DNA of 64,000 bases. Origin: Torymus aiolomorphi. Lineage: Eukaryota > Arthropoda > Insecta > Hymenoptera > Torymidae. Each line of letters opens with the position of its first letter. Position 1 is the first letter of the stretch. The position numbers and the translations under genes were made by a program. The stretch is from positions 14,618,201 through 14,682,200 of the forward strand of contig CM070877.1 in NCBI GenBank assembly GCA_036365515.1. Direction: 5' to 3'. The notes below the pieces were generated by a model. That model was not told the DNA's origin. It saw only the letters and a list, made by a program, of their open reading frames with translations, and did not search any database. This document shows positions 12,019-24,401 of this stretch, in pieces.

Positions 12019-12717
12019 GGGTAAATGTGGGTACTACCGCGGACGCTGCAATTACCGCGGATCGACGAAAAACGCTCTGCAACTTCATTTTTCATAGTAT
12101 AATTCGGCATTTAATATTTATTCGATCATACAAAATATTAATTAATATAATAAATCGTCTTAAAAAGAGAATAAAGCATGATTTGTATGGATATACTATA
12201 TTATTGTCTGGCCATCCGCGGTAATACCGTCATTTGTATACAAATACGATTGCTGGTATTACTGCGGCATTGGTCCAACGTAACCTCAAAACAGTGAAAT
12301 CAAGAAGTCTACAATATATATGAGAACATTTGCCAACTGCTATGTTCTAAATGAAATATGATGTAAAAATATAGGCAGATATGTTCATTTTTTCGGTTAT
12401 AAAATTATAAATAATATAACAAGCTCAAGATAAAATTCCGCAGTAATACCCCCGCGGTAATCCATCATACACGCGGTAAAACCCCTGCGGTAATTCAATC
12501 ATACCCGCAGTAATATCAGCCTCAGATCTATTTTTTAGATTGCATTTATTAATTAACTATATGTTTTTTATCATATGATAAGAGTCATTCTTGCATTTCT
12601 GGTAAGTTAAAGAAGAGTTAAAAAAAGAATTCAACTTAAATCGTCGAGGCAAAGCTTTTAATTCGTGTACTATAAGACGCCCGTGCTGAAAAACCGCGGT
12701 AATACCCACTTTTACCC
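12019..12717. mobile_element. TA-flanked TIR element, copy 1
   Basis: 699 bp flanked by TA, starting GGGTAAATGTGGGTA and ending TACCCACTTTTACCC. It contains the word CCGCGGTAATACC several times in both orientations. TA target duplication with GGG ends fits a Tc1/mariner-type non-autonomous element. A second copy in the same orientation lies 267 bp downstream and is nearly identical by eye. No transposase is encoded. Confidence 0.85.
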
Positions 12718-12984
12718 TACGTTGTACTCTCGACGTCTTGTGCTCGCTACGCTCGCACCCACTGTTCACCACGTTCTGCCTTGAATAAGGAGCTGTGCTC
12801 AATTTGAACTTTAGATTGCCTTCGCCTTCTTTTATTGCTCCTGCTCCAACAGTTTTACATGTTAATTTTCAGAAAAGTCTCTCTTATTACAGATATTTTA
12901 AAATTCTAGCGTGATGGAGCAGCTCTGCCCGCAAGTTTCGGCTAAGGAAACTGACGATACGATTGTATGAAAATCAAATCGCTA

Positions 12985-13681
12985 GGGTAAATGTGGGTAT
13001 TACCGCGGACGCTGCAATTACCGCCGATCGACGAAAAACGCTCTGCAATTTCATTTTTCATAGTATAATTCGGCATTTAATATTTATTCGATCATACAAA
13101 ATATTAATTAATATAAGAAATCGTCTTAAAAAGAGAATAAAGAATGATTTGTATGAATATACTACATTATTGTCTGGCTATCCGCGGTAATATCGTCATT
13201 TGTATACAAATACGATTGCTGGTATTACTGCGGCATTGGTCCAACGTAACCTCAAAGCAGTGAAATCAAGAAGTCTACAATATATATGAGAACATTTGCC
13301 AACTGCTACGTTCTAAATGAAATATGATGTAAAAATATACAGATATGTTCATTTTTTCGGTTGTAAAATTATAAATAATATAACAAGCTCAAGGTAAAAT
13401 TCCGCAGTAATACCCCCGCGGTAATCCATCATACACACGGTAAAACCCCCGCGGTAATTCAATCATACCCGCAGTAATATCAGCCTCGGATCTATTTTTT
13501 AGATTACATGTATTAATTAACTATATGTTTTTTATCATATGATAAGAGTCATTTTTGCATTTCTGGTAAGTTAAAGAAGAGTTAAAAAAAGAATTCAACT
13601 TAAATCATCGAGGCAAAGCTTTTAATTCGTGTACTATAAGACGCCCATGCTGAAAAACCGCGGTAATACCCACTTTTACCC
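12985..13681. mobile_element. TA-flanked TIR element, copy 2
   Basis: 697 bp, same ends, same orientation and nearly the same sequence as copy 1, again flanked by TA. Differences are a handful of substitutions and small indels, so the two copies are young. The 267 bp between them (GC-rich, no ORF) are not repeated, so this is two insertions rather than one tandem duplication. Confidence 0.85.
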
Positions 13682-14060
13682 TAGTACAAAACACTTCTTT
13701 TTTCTGCGCCGGTGTTAGGTCTTTGCTGATGATAATTTGATTTTAACAATATTTTCTATAGTTGGTGTTGTTGGCTTTATGGAAATTAAGTATAAAATAT
13801 TAAGTATAAAATAAATAATATGTTCATTTGTTGACAAAGTAATTTATTTTATACAGCGAATGCCATACTCTAATATAGTCTTAAAAATTATACATTTTTT
13901 AAAAATATTTACATTACAATGCTTTTTAACACGTACATATTTGTACAAAGTCATACATACACGATCAATATACTTTTAAAATAGTAAGAGAACTTGTTAA
14001 ACGAATTTTTCTTATTTACATATACAAGTATTCAATTAAAACTGAATAAATGCAATTACC
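13682..14060. other. AT-rich spacer, no gene seen
   Basis: Spacer downstream of the stop codon of zinc-finger copy 3; it probably includes that gene's 3' UTR. No other feature recognised. Confidence 0.45.
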
Positions 14061-17000
14061 CTATAGGTTTTTAATTGTTGTATGCCACCTTTTTATGTTC
14101 TGTATTCTGGATATTCGTGGAGTGGTTTTATAATTACATTCAACACAATAAAATGTAGAGATTGGCTTACAATAATTTCGAATATGACTATGTAAGACAT
14201 AATACGAAAAGTAATATTTGTTGCAGTTTAAACACTTATAACGAATAGTTGTAGATCCGCAATCCCAACATTTCTGAAATCTTTGATAACTCGGTATGGT
14301 TTTGTCGCATCCTGAACAAAGTCGCTCGATAAAACTCGAAATAGCTTCAAAAATTGTTATGTTTTTAATATATTCTATTATTTTAATTATATTGAAATGA
14401 ATTCAAGATGAAAAGAATTTCTTTTAACTTATTATTAATTTTTTTACCTGCATTGTGATTTTTCACTTCAGTGAACCTTATATCGACGTAATCATTTAAG
14501 AATTCTACAATTCAGAAATATTATTATTAATGATTATTACATTTTTCACTTCTTAATCTACGTTTTAAAATTGTCTTTGATTTATCAGATAGATTACTTT
14601 TCTTCGTCGTTTTGCTCTTAGTTGTTTTGGTCGTCTTTTCATTATATTTCTTCGCCTTATCTTTTGATACAACTGTGGGACTAGTAGTACCAACAGGATC
14701 ATTGTCTAGAAAAATAATATTTGTAGTACATGACTTGATTCATTCGCGAATACAAAATATACTTACTAATATTGCTAAGCACTCCTTCAAATGATGAGAC
14801 TACAGGTTTTGTAGATTCCCATATTTCACTTTGTTGACTTTCATTTGTATTGTCGTTAATGTTAATATAATCTACTATTTCACGATCAGTCAACGATTCG
14901 GTGCCTGAAATATATATAATACGAATAATAACGAAAATTAAACACCGATTTTTCTTATTTTTGTTCACCGACCATTATATAGATGTACGAAAATTACACG
15001 GAAAAAAAATATTTATTCAAACTTTATTTTTTCTTTATAAGAAAATTTACTGATTTTTCAAGATGAAAAGAATTCTTTTTAACTTATTATTAATTATTTT
15101 ACCTGCATTGTGATTTTCACTTCAGTAAACTTGGTATCGATAAAATCATTTAAGAATTTTACAATTCAGAAATATTATTATTAATGATAATTACATTTTA
15201 ATAATTTCAGTTTGATGTGACAAATTTTTATTAATCCCATAGTTTTAGTTTTTTACGTACCAATTTTATGTTCCGACCCTTTTTTAATAATTGTTTTCGT
15301 TGCTGTGGATACAACACTTTGACGTATACTGTCACTTTTTAATCTACGTTTGAAAATTGTCTTTGATTTATCAGATAGATTACTTTTCTTCGTCGTTTTG
15401 CTCTTAGTTGTTTTGGTCGTCTTTTCATTATATTTCTTCGCCTTATTTTTTGATACAATTGTGGGACTAGTAGTAAATTGAAGAATATCTTTGTCTATAG
15501 AATAATAATATTTGCAGTAAGTACATTAGTTGGTTCATTCGCGAAATACAAAATATAATTACTACTATTCGTAAAAATTCCTTCAAATGATAAAACTGCC
15601 TGTTTTGTGGATTTCCACATTTTGCTTTGGTGACTTTGGTGACTTTCATTTGTATTTTTATTATTATAATCTACTATTTCAAGATCAGCCAAAGAGTCGG
15701 TGCCTGAAATGTATAATACGAATAATTTTGTTGAATGCAGCTAATAGTAAATTTCATGTGAGTTCTCGATATTGAAGCTTATGGCCAATTTACTACCAAT
15801 GCGGTGTTTTTTATTTCGAGGTAAAATTAATAAACAAACACCATTTTATCAGTCAGTATCAGTCAGTATCAGACAGTATATTGTTGTTGTATATTTAATA
15901 GATTCCTGAAGAGGGACATAATAAATGTCCGAAACGTCGGATACTGACTGATAAAATGGTGTTTGTTTATTAATTTTACCTCGAAATAAAAAAACACCGC
16001 ATTGGTAGTAAATTGGCCATTAGCTTCAATATTGAGAACTTATAATGCGAATAATAAGAAAAATTAAACAACTATTTTTCTTATTTTTCTACATCGATCA
16101 CTATACATATATATACGAAAACTACACTGAGAAAAATTTTTATGTAAACTTTACTCTTTTTTATAAGAAAATTTACTACTTTTCACAGTAGTACTGGGAC
16201 ACTCGTCATCTGTCATTTTTACTTTGTAAATAGTAATTTTTATGATTTTCGTAGCAAATGTTATTGGTATTGTGATATTTCGTTTCAGCAGTCATAATAA
16301 GTTATTATGTATTTAAACAGTACAGTTTGCTACGTAAATCATAAAAATTACAATTGTAAATATTATTCGCATAAAGATGTACAATTTTCAAAAAAAATTT
16401 TCAATGTAATTGTCGAAATAAATATGTTAATTGGGTGGGTTTAGAAAAATAGAGAAAGTGATAGACAGAAGCATCATTAGCAGATGCACGCCTATCCCAA
16501 TGCGTTTCGATCAGAAAGTACAATTACTAAAGAATAAAAATATAGAAAAACATTTACAAAATTGATTTAATATTACAATACGATGACCGAAATAGTTAGA
16601 AATAATAAAAGTAAAAGTATATTTCAGAATCTAGAAACCAATAAAAATTAACAAAAGAAACCAAGAAAACATATAGTACGAAAGACACATTTAGTAGAAA
16701 ATACATAAGACGGACGCTACAAATATAGAAGAAACTATACTTTTTCTATATTTTTTGGTAAGATTTACTATACGCGTGGCATTTGCCTTATGTATTTTGT
16801 ATAAATGCGTCTTTCGTACTATATATTGTTTTTTTTTGTTGATTTTTATTGGTTTCTACATTCTGAGATATACTTTCTACTTTTATTATTTCTAACTTCT
16901 ATATTTGGTTATCGTATTGTATTTTTATTCTCTAGTAATTGTACTTTCCGATCGAAACGCATTGGGATAAGCGTGCATACTGCTAATTAGGCGCGAACGT

Positions 17001-17770
17001 TCTATTTTTAATTTTCTGAATGGTAAGGTTCTGTCTATCACTTTCTCTATCTTTCTAGACCCACCCTGTTAATTGCCAAAACTAACTTGTACTGGTAGTC
17101 TCCGTTTCAAGCGTTAGAGGTGCGGTTATATATGAATTTTTTACATTAGTTTGTCTGAATGTATTATCATTACCATAAAAATCATCTTTTTTTGTCCATG
17201 ATAGATTACTACCTAAAATACATGTTATTTGATTATGCGACACTCAATAATATCAAAATATAGTAAAATTTATATTTATATTCCATTAATTAAACATTTA
17301 TATACTACTGAAATCAATGAATTTATCTTGTTGGTAAATGTAATCAATCTTTGGATGGTAATTAAATCCTTGTAAAATTGTAACTGAAAAATTTTAATTA
17401 ATTTTTACACATAACCATATACAACGAATGAACAATTATATTAAAAAATTGATAAGAAAAATGATTGTTTTACTTGAAGGGTGATTTTCAATTAACGATT
17501 CTACCTCATCAAAATTTAAGCCACTTATTTTACATTTATCTACTAGCTCTTCTTCGAGTTGGTCTTGAAATACTGTACCAAAACTACTTCTTGATTCCAC
17601 GTCATAATCTACAATTGACATACGCAAATCACGATATAATCTTGAAATGAATGCTTAATTTAATGCTTATATTCCAAATTTTACTTGCCTATTAATTCAC
17701 CAAACTCCGTATAAGATGTGTAGCTTTGAAAATTGTGATCCCAGATATAATCGTTCTTGTCACTTGCCAT
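14061..17770 (-). CDS. Lola-type zinc-finger family gene, copy 3 (complete model)
   Basis: Ten exons join in one frame for 462 residues: 17689-17770, 17474-17608, 17309-17383, 17093-17212, 15566-15703, 15261-15494, 14767-14904, 14541-14705, 14448-14465 and 14061-14344. Every intron is phase 1; the first has a GC donor (GCAAGT). It starts MASDKNDYIWDHNF. Middle exons are acidic/Asn-rich, then strongly basic (KTTKTTKSKTTKKSNLSDKS). The last exon has CSGC, a C2HC finger (C-x2-C-x12-H-x4-C) and a final finger in which the first zinc His is replaced by Asn. Lola-type fingers normally bind DNA, so one finger here may be non-functional. The exon pairs 15566-15703/14767-14904 (both 138 nt) and 15261-15494/14541-14705 are tandem duplicates; an 18-nt exon in the upstream duplicate (near 15105-15121) has lost one base. 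It lies head to head with the gene at 18645. No BTB domain seen. Confidence 0.7.
15760..16045. mobile_element. Hairpin MITE in an intron
   Basis: About 285 bp with arms of more than 80 bp that are almost perfect mirror images (ATTGAAGCTTATGGCCAATT at the left; its complement at the right). The centre carries three copies of CAGTCAGTATC and the string CCTGAAGAGGGACATAATAA at 15905. It sits inside the long intron between exons 17093-17212 and 15566-15703 of zinc-finger copy 3. No coding potential. Confidence 0.8.
16433..17067. mobile_element. TIR element with GTTAATT target duplication
   Basis: About 635 bp bounded by GGGTGGGTTTAGAAA at the left and CTAGACCCACCC at the right. Long diverged arms extend roughly 280 bp inward on each side. 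GTTAATT lies immediately outside both ends, so a 7-8 bp target duplication is likely, as in hAT-like insertions. It encodes no transposase and lies in an intron of zinc-finger copy 3. Confidence 0.75.
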
Positions 17771-18644
17771 TGCGATTGTTGTAAGTTTAACTTCGGAAAA
17801 AGTTATTATCACCTATATTGAATTACACAACGTATCGTATACTTCTTGCAGACCTGAGTTTGTAACGATATTCAATATTCTGGTTGTTAATTGTTACAAA
17901 ATACGGGAAATCTGCATAAAAATAAATAATGTAAATGGATTTATTATAATTATTCAAATTATATTGCTCAATTTCAAGTTGTAAAAACTATATTAACACA
18001 TTTCTCCACGAAGATTAGTTACAACTGCATGACTACCAGAGATGAAAATCTCTGGTACTACGTATATTGATATGAATTTCAATTGTAAATACTAATATAT
18101 TTCACTGTAGGTATATTTAACATCCATATAAACAAACGCATGACTGTTTTCTTATATCCCATGAAACACTTACCATCAGACAACTAGAGTTATTAATTGA
18201 AATTATAGAATTTCGTTGAACAGATTGTGTTGGTATCTAAATGATACAATAATAATAACAAATTTAGAATATAATAAAGACTGTCACGTTCTTAATTCGC
18301 CAATAAATGTGCAGTCGCGATTGAATCCTAAATTTAAAAACCGCGCCTTTTTTGCCAGCGCATGCGCCGATACGCGCTCCTTTTCTATTACTTCTTCTCC
18401 TTACCGCGCGCGGCGCCTATGTTGCTTTTGTTTGAAAACATTCGAAAATCCGTTTTTCTGCCGTCGCCCAGTTGTTGCGTTGTCAGATTTGCCGCGCAGT
18501 TAGCCCTCCAAAAACGCGAGCGGCAAGAGGTTACTTTAGCCACATGATAATTAAACAAATGATAAACAAGCTGTTCCGGGCTGCAATGAGATTGTGATAG
18601 TAGGTGAATATACCTAGTGGAAGAGGATATAATATCGTGTGAAA
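17771..18644. promoter_or_regulatory. Divergent intergenic region between two genes
   Basis: Only about 0.9 kb separates the ATG of zinc-finger copy 3 (minus) from the ATG at 18645 (plus). The part from 18300 to 18540 is GC-richer than its surroundings and may be the 5' UTR or promoter of the plus-strand gene. A small palindrome (ACCAGAG..CTCTGGT) lies at 18031-18057. No TATA box stands out. Assignment as promoter region is by position only. Confidence 0.4.
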
Positions 18645-21600
18645 ATGGCACAGAGAAGAAGTAGGAACCGACGATTGTCCTCGTCCCGCAGGTCCAGCTT
18701 CGGGATCCTGGCCGATAACACAGACATCGTCGACAACGGTGAGTTCTTGTTGTTAATTTTGTTTACGAGGATTCATTTATAATTAATTATAATTTGTAGT
18801 TCAAAAAGTTGTCAGTTGTATGGTGTTATATACTTTTAGAGTTATGTGTGCTATTTACAACAGCTACCTGTTGCATTTATACTAATCAGTGTAAATAATT
18901 ATTTTTGGGATACACAATTTTTTAAGCGTTATTATTTTTATGTCTAGAGACTTTTAGTTTTCAAAATAAACAGTGATTAAGTAAGTAGATCTACCATTAG
19001 CTGCATTCAACAAACTTAGTGATTAAGTATCATGTCACATTGCAGATGATCCTCTGTGGTACAACAAATCAATCATTAGGCCTTCAACATCTTTTACCAT
19101 GGGAAAAGACGCAACCTCTGTATTGAATGGTGATTCGACTGTTAATGTATCTCAAATGTCCAACGGCTGGTTTGAGAATTTAACGCAATCAGAGAATTCT
19201 AAAATAATACAGGAAACAGTGAGAAAAAATATTAATAATCGCCTAACTAATGGTAATAAGGTTTACCTTGTTATAAATATATTTATAAACTTTGTTTTTG
19301 GTCTGTTTATTTATTTTTAATTATTAATAAGATTGATGAGAAATACAAGTATAAAACCTATTTTTATATAATATTTGTATATCAAATTAATTTTTTTTTT
19401 TATTTTTATGAAAATAAAATAATTAATTTTGTAATATGATCTAAATTATTTAAAGTAATGATAGTTTAAATTTACAGAACAAAATAATGCTAAATTTGTG
19501 GAGCCAAGCACGGAATCAGAAAGTGAACATGAATCTCAAAAGAAACGAGCAAAATTTAAATTAAGCAAAAAAAGTAAAAATAATAAAACTGTTGATAGAA
19601 GTAATGCTTTTCTCAAAGCATTAGAAAAAACAACTGATTCGCATACAAGAAATATAACAAACATACATGTGTCCATTGTAAATGATAGTGAATCAAATAC
19701 TGATGATTCAAGAACGATTAAAAAGTTAAGACCAAGATTTGTTGGGAATAAGAAACCTTCAAAAGAAATAACCAATAATTTTGATGATGTGTTGTGCAGT
19801 GATAGTGCATCAGAAAGGATTGAAATTAGTTCATCTATGAAAAGAAAAAGTAATATAAACAATATGACTAGTTATACTCCTGAAAAAGTCAGAAAAATTG
19901 AACAACAAAATTCAGATATTCATTCCAAATCTCATTATTCCATCAACAAAACTAAAGATAATACAACTACATCTCCTACAGAAATGTTAAAAAATAAAAG
20001 TGCAAATAAAACATTAATTGAAACATCAAGGAAATCACTCCATAACAGAACGGTTGATAGTACTATAATGAATCCACCTGAATTAAATTTACAAAATGAA
20101 TTTACAGATACTACAATAACAAACTCTGCAAAAAAAGAATCCTCTACTGGAAGTAAGTTAGAGACACCATCGAAAGCTAGAACCTCAACTAAATTATCCC
20201 AAAGAAAATCTACAAATGGGAATAAAGAATCTGATAAATCTATGAACAGAAGTTCTAACTCAATTGTAAACAAACTGCGAAAGCAGCGGCCACTTTTACT
20301 CTCTCAAAAAAACAAAAGTAAAACTGATGAAAATTCATTTGATGCTGCTTTAGAATCTAGAAACAATTCCGTATGTACATATTACTTACATAAATATTAC
20401 AGATGTTAGAAAATTTATTTTATTTATTTGTGATAATTTAAATATAATTTTTTTATTTATTTCTATAAAACAGGAAAATAAATCAACAACACATATCTCA
20501 ACAAGAATTTCAGAAAGAAATGGACTAGAAAGAAATAATGAAGATGAAGTTCATGAAAATGCCATTCAAGCAAATGCAAGTGACAATGAAAGTTCCTCAA
20601 TCCCTAAAAACATAAGAAGAACAAGATCTTACTCTACCTTCAATAAAAATAAATCTAAAGACGAATCAGAAGACATTTATGGAATTCAAAATGAAACTGG
20701 AACTGAAAAAATACTAAATAAAGAAGAAATGTCAAAATTACAAACTACACTTACAAAGAATCATGAAAATACCTTAAATATTTCACATACTGAAAAAGAG
20801 AAATCAAAGGTAAATTTGCCTGTAAATTTAGTATTTTTTAAAAATAATTGATAACAATTTGTATTAAACATTTTTAATATTTATTCTAGAGTATTATAAA
20901 TGAAAAATCTCAAAGGCACTCTAAAAAACAGACAGTAGGTCTTACAATAAATAATTCGAAAAACATTTCTAAGCTTTCCAATAAATCTGCACGTAATAAA
21001 ACCAACAATAGTTTAGAAGCAGTAAAATCTGTAAATGGTGAAAATATTGTCAACAACAGTGAAGAAAGTATTGAAATGGAAAACCTTGAATTAAGTAAAA
21101 CAGAATCTCATAAGAAATTGAATAAGTCAAATGCAGCACCACATTTATCTAAAAGAAGTAAAACCTCGGAAATTGAGAATGGTTATGATGAAGTTCCATT
21201 TAATGAAAATTCAGTTGTAAACGAAATTTCTAAGATTAATAAGGTTAATATTTTAAAACATATCAAATACATATTATTAATATTTAATAAACCCATTTAA
21301 TGTTAATTGTTTATACAGAATAAGACTATTGAAAAGAGCCTGAAAGCTTCACAAAAGAGTAGATTAAGTAGAATGTTGAATAATTCAAAATCTTTATCTA
21401 AATCAACAAATAATCACTCATTAAATGGTTCTTCAAATATAAAATCTACTATATGGGAGAAATCACATCTTGGTCGACAAGATGAAAATGAGGAAGTAGA
21501 TACTAGAAACAGTAATGAAGAAAATGAGAATGAAAGTGAAAGTTCTTCAATACCCAAGCATATCAGAAGAACGAGATCACGATTGTTTCAAAAATCAGAA

Positions 21601-24401
21601 TATGAAGAGAACAATAAAAATCATTCCAATGAAATTTTGGACGTTGTAAATAAATCGTCATCTCCGGTAGAGAAATCTTTGTCTTACCATCAAACTAAAT
21701 TAATTTCTAAGCTTCTCTAAGACAAACTGTAACAATTCTACCATTTAATATTCAATAATTTTATTTTTACAGGAAAAAAGTCAAACAAACGTATCTCTAG
21801 CCCAAAAAAGTGCCAATCCAAATCTATCGATGCGCAATGGTGATCCATTCGAAACAGAAAAAAACCGCAAAAGCGCTGGACCCAAAATAACAAGAATTGA
21901 AACAATCAGTAGCAAATTGTATGAATCGATACAGTCTAATGCTGGAAATGTATCGCCGGATAAAGGCAAAACTGTCAAAAGTTTGGGAAACAAGAGTAAA
22001 ACTGTCTTGAGTTCGGTAAATAAGAGCAAAAGTATCAGGAGTTCGATAAACAAGAGCAAAACTACCAGAAATTCTTCAAATAAGAGCGAAAGTCTTAGGA
22101 GTTCGGTAAACACTACTGACGAAACTAGTAAGTCTCTTAATAACCCAAAGGTACCAATTGTTGGAGCAGATAACGGAAGCATAAGGTCCGTGGAAACGTC
22201 CAGCGATGGATCGGCTGCAGTCGGAGTAAGTTGACAATAATTGCACATAATTAATGCAAATTAATTTTTTGTTACCAAATTCAATCACTTCTTAATAAAA
22301 AAAACTTATCACAGTCAACAGAAATCAAACCTGCTACACCTCCACCTCGAGAGAATCTAACACACAATTCATCGGGCCAGTTTAGCGACGACCTACTTTA
22401 CACACCAAACCCAGCTCAATCGACTCTCATAATCAACGGCAAGCCAGTGACACGCATTACGCAGTTCTCCTTCCGGAACAATAGCATCATCGACGAGGAG
22501 ACCGTGGCGTCCACCTCAATTTCGCAGTCGCGCTCAGTGTTGCCGCGATCGCTCCCACCCACCGAGAAAGGTGTGCCGAAGAAGAATGTGAGTACCCTTA
22601 AGCCCCACCAAGAAGAGGAAGAGGGAGAGGACGTTGAGGTAGACGTGATGAACAACAGCGACGACATGAGCCAGGAACACCTGATCTCGAGACGACCTGA
22701 GGATATACCTCCGGAAAGCGAGGCAGAGCACTCGAAGTCGACGAAAAAGTCAACGGCTGTGAGCAATAACTCGAAGGGGAAGAGTGGTTCTCAGATGAAG
22801 CAGATTTCGGTGAGGCTGAAGAGGTTTGTTATGAAAGATAGTTCGAAGAATGAGTCGTTACTGAAGGAGACCTCGATGGGGAAAGATGAGTCTGCACTGA
22901 AGGAGACATCGATGATGAATAAGTCTGCACTGAAGGAAACCTCGATAGGGAAAGATGAGTGTGCACTGAACGAGACCTCGATGATGAGTAAGTCTGCACT
23001 GAAGGAGACCTCGATGATGAATAAGTCTGCAGTGAACGATAGTTTGACGAGGAAGGATAAATCTACAGTGAAGAATAGTTCGGTGAAGAAAGATAAACCT
23101 GCACTGAACAATAATTCGACTAGGAAGGATAAATCGGCAGTGAAAAATAGTTCGGTGAAGAAGATGAATAATCCTCCAGTAAAAGCTATCTCTAAGAAAA
23201 AACTTAAATCTACGCAGAAAAATACTCTTTTGAAGTATTTAGGTGCTAAGTAAGTATATCTTCGAATATAAGTAATTTTATGCTTTTTTTTTATTTAAAC
23301 TTAAATGCTTATTTTAGTACATTTCGATACTAGTGCGATAAAAATCATATTTATCATGGTGTATCGAACATTATTTTTTTACCACTTATGCGCAAAAGTT
23401 GCACTTGGGTACAAAGTATCAAAAATTAATTTTTTCGAACGCGTTGGTTGCAACAAGTACAGAAAAAAAAAAAAACATTTGAATCACTACAAATCGTTTC
23501 TTGTTTGTTTTATAATTTTAGTATTATCTATTAATTTGAACAATGCATAATCCGGTTTTTAATCAAAGTTATTTATTTCTTTATCAAAAAATTCACAAAA
23601 TTCCATATTACAAGAGCTAAATATATACTCAAACCAAAAACCATGTACTATCAATCAATATCAACTAATAAATGAAACAAAAATACCATGCGATAACCAA
23701 TAAACTTCACTTCCAGGTCGCAGAGCTCAGAAGGCTCACTGGACCCGTCGACGATGTCGGAGGAAGACTGGGCGAAGCTGAAGAAAAAAACGGACGCAAT
23801 GAAAAAGAAAATTGAGAAGCGCATGGATGAAGAGGAGAGGCTTAAGCAAGAAGAAGCACAGAAGAAAGCGCGCCTCGACGCCCAACTGAAACGCGTATTG
23901 GCCCAGCAAGAAGCTGAGCGCCGTCGCAAGCAGAAAAAGCCCATCGACCCTGCGTATTACGTGAACGGCGCGGTGTACAAGCCTCCAAAACTTCCTCGGC
24001 CAAAAAGCTGGGCGACCGACCGTCTGTACCGGTACCTATGGAAGTGCCTAGAACCGCGTTACGGTCAGCGCACACGCGTCAAGTCCGAGCAATTCGTCCT
24101 CAAACTTGCCGACCTTGCTGGGAAGATAGAAAAGCGCAAGAAGTACGCGAATTACAGTGCAGAGCTCGACGAGCTGCATCGCACGATGGCTAAACTGAAT
24201 ATCATCAAGACGAGGTACGATTTTCATCGGTTCTGCAGCAGCTACATGCCTTATAGCTTCAGGATCAAAGCTGTGCCTATGATGCTACCGGGGAACGAGA
24301 GGAATATTCCATACGATGCCAAGCTCGTGAAAAAACCAATCCTCGAAGATCTCGACGAGGACGAGGGGAATTCTGCGAACAGTGACAGTGACAGCGAGTA
24401 G
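18645..24401 (+). CDS. Large Lys/Ser/Asn-rich protein with compact charged C-terminal domain
   Basis: Nine exons join in frame for about 1434 residues: 18645-18738, 19046-19252, 19478-20370, 20474-20809, 20890-21243, 21319-21666 (donor uncertain), 21773-22225, 22315-23249 and 23717-24401. It starts MAQRRSRNRRLSSSRRSSFG. The middle is disordered-looking; a module SSSIPK.IRRTRS occurs in exons 4 and 6, and repeats of KTVLSSVNKSK type (21980-22110) and SALKETSMMN type (22850-23170) follow. The last 215 residues differ: a predicted coiled coil (KKKTDAMKKKIEKRMDEEE), then a well-structured stretch with WATDRLYRYLWKCLEPRYG, DELHRTMAKLNIIKTRYDF and MMLPGNERNIPYD, and an acidic tail. I do not recognise the family. 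The composition (arginine-rich start, many basic Ser/Thr-rich stretches) suggests a nuclear or chromosome-associated protein, which is inference. Exon 8 is noticeably GC-richer than exons 3-6. Confidence 0.75.

Noticed and set aside
15905..15940. Hammerhead-ribozyme-like core (CTGAAGA, 6-bp hairpin GGACAT/ATGTCC, then GAAA) inside the hairpin MITE.
   Set aside because: The conserved boxes and stem II are suggestive, but stem II leaves an unpaired G, and I cannot build stem III or a cleavage triplet in either circular arrangement. Probably a decayed or chance match; a covariance-model scan would decide.
19536..20273. Long minus-strand ORFs (108 and 112 codons) rich in Leu/Phe/Val.
   Set aside because: Antisense shadows of the Lys/Ser/Asn-rich exon 3 of the plus-strand gene; the same holds for 21781-22288, 22416-22766 and 22791-23111.
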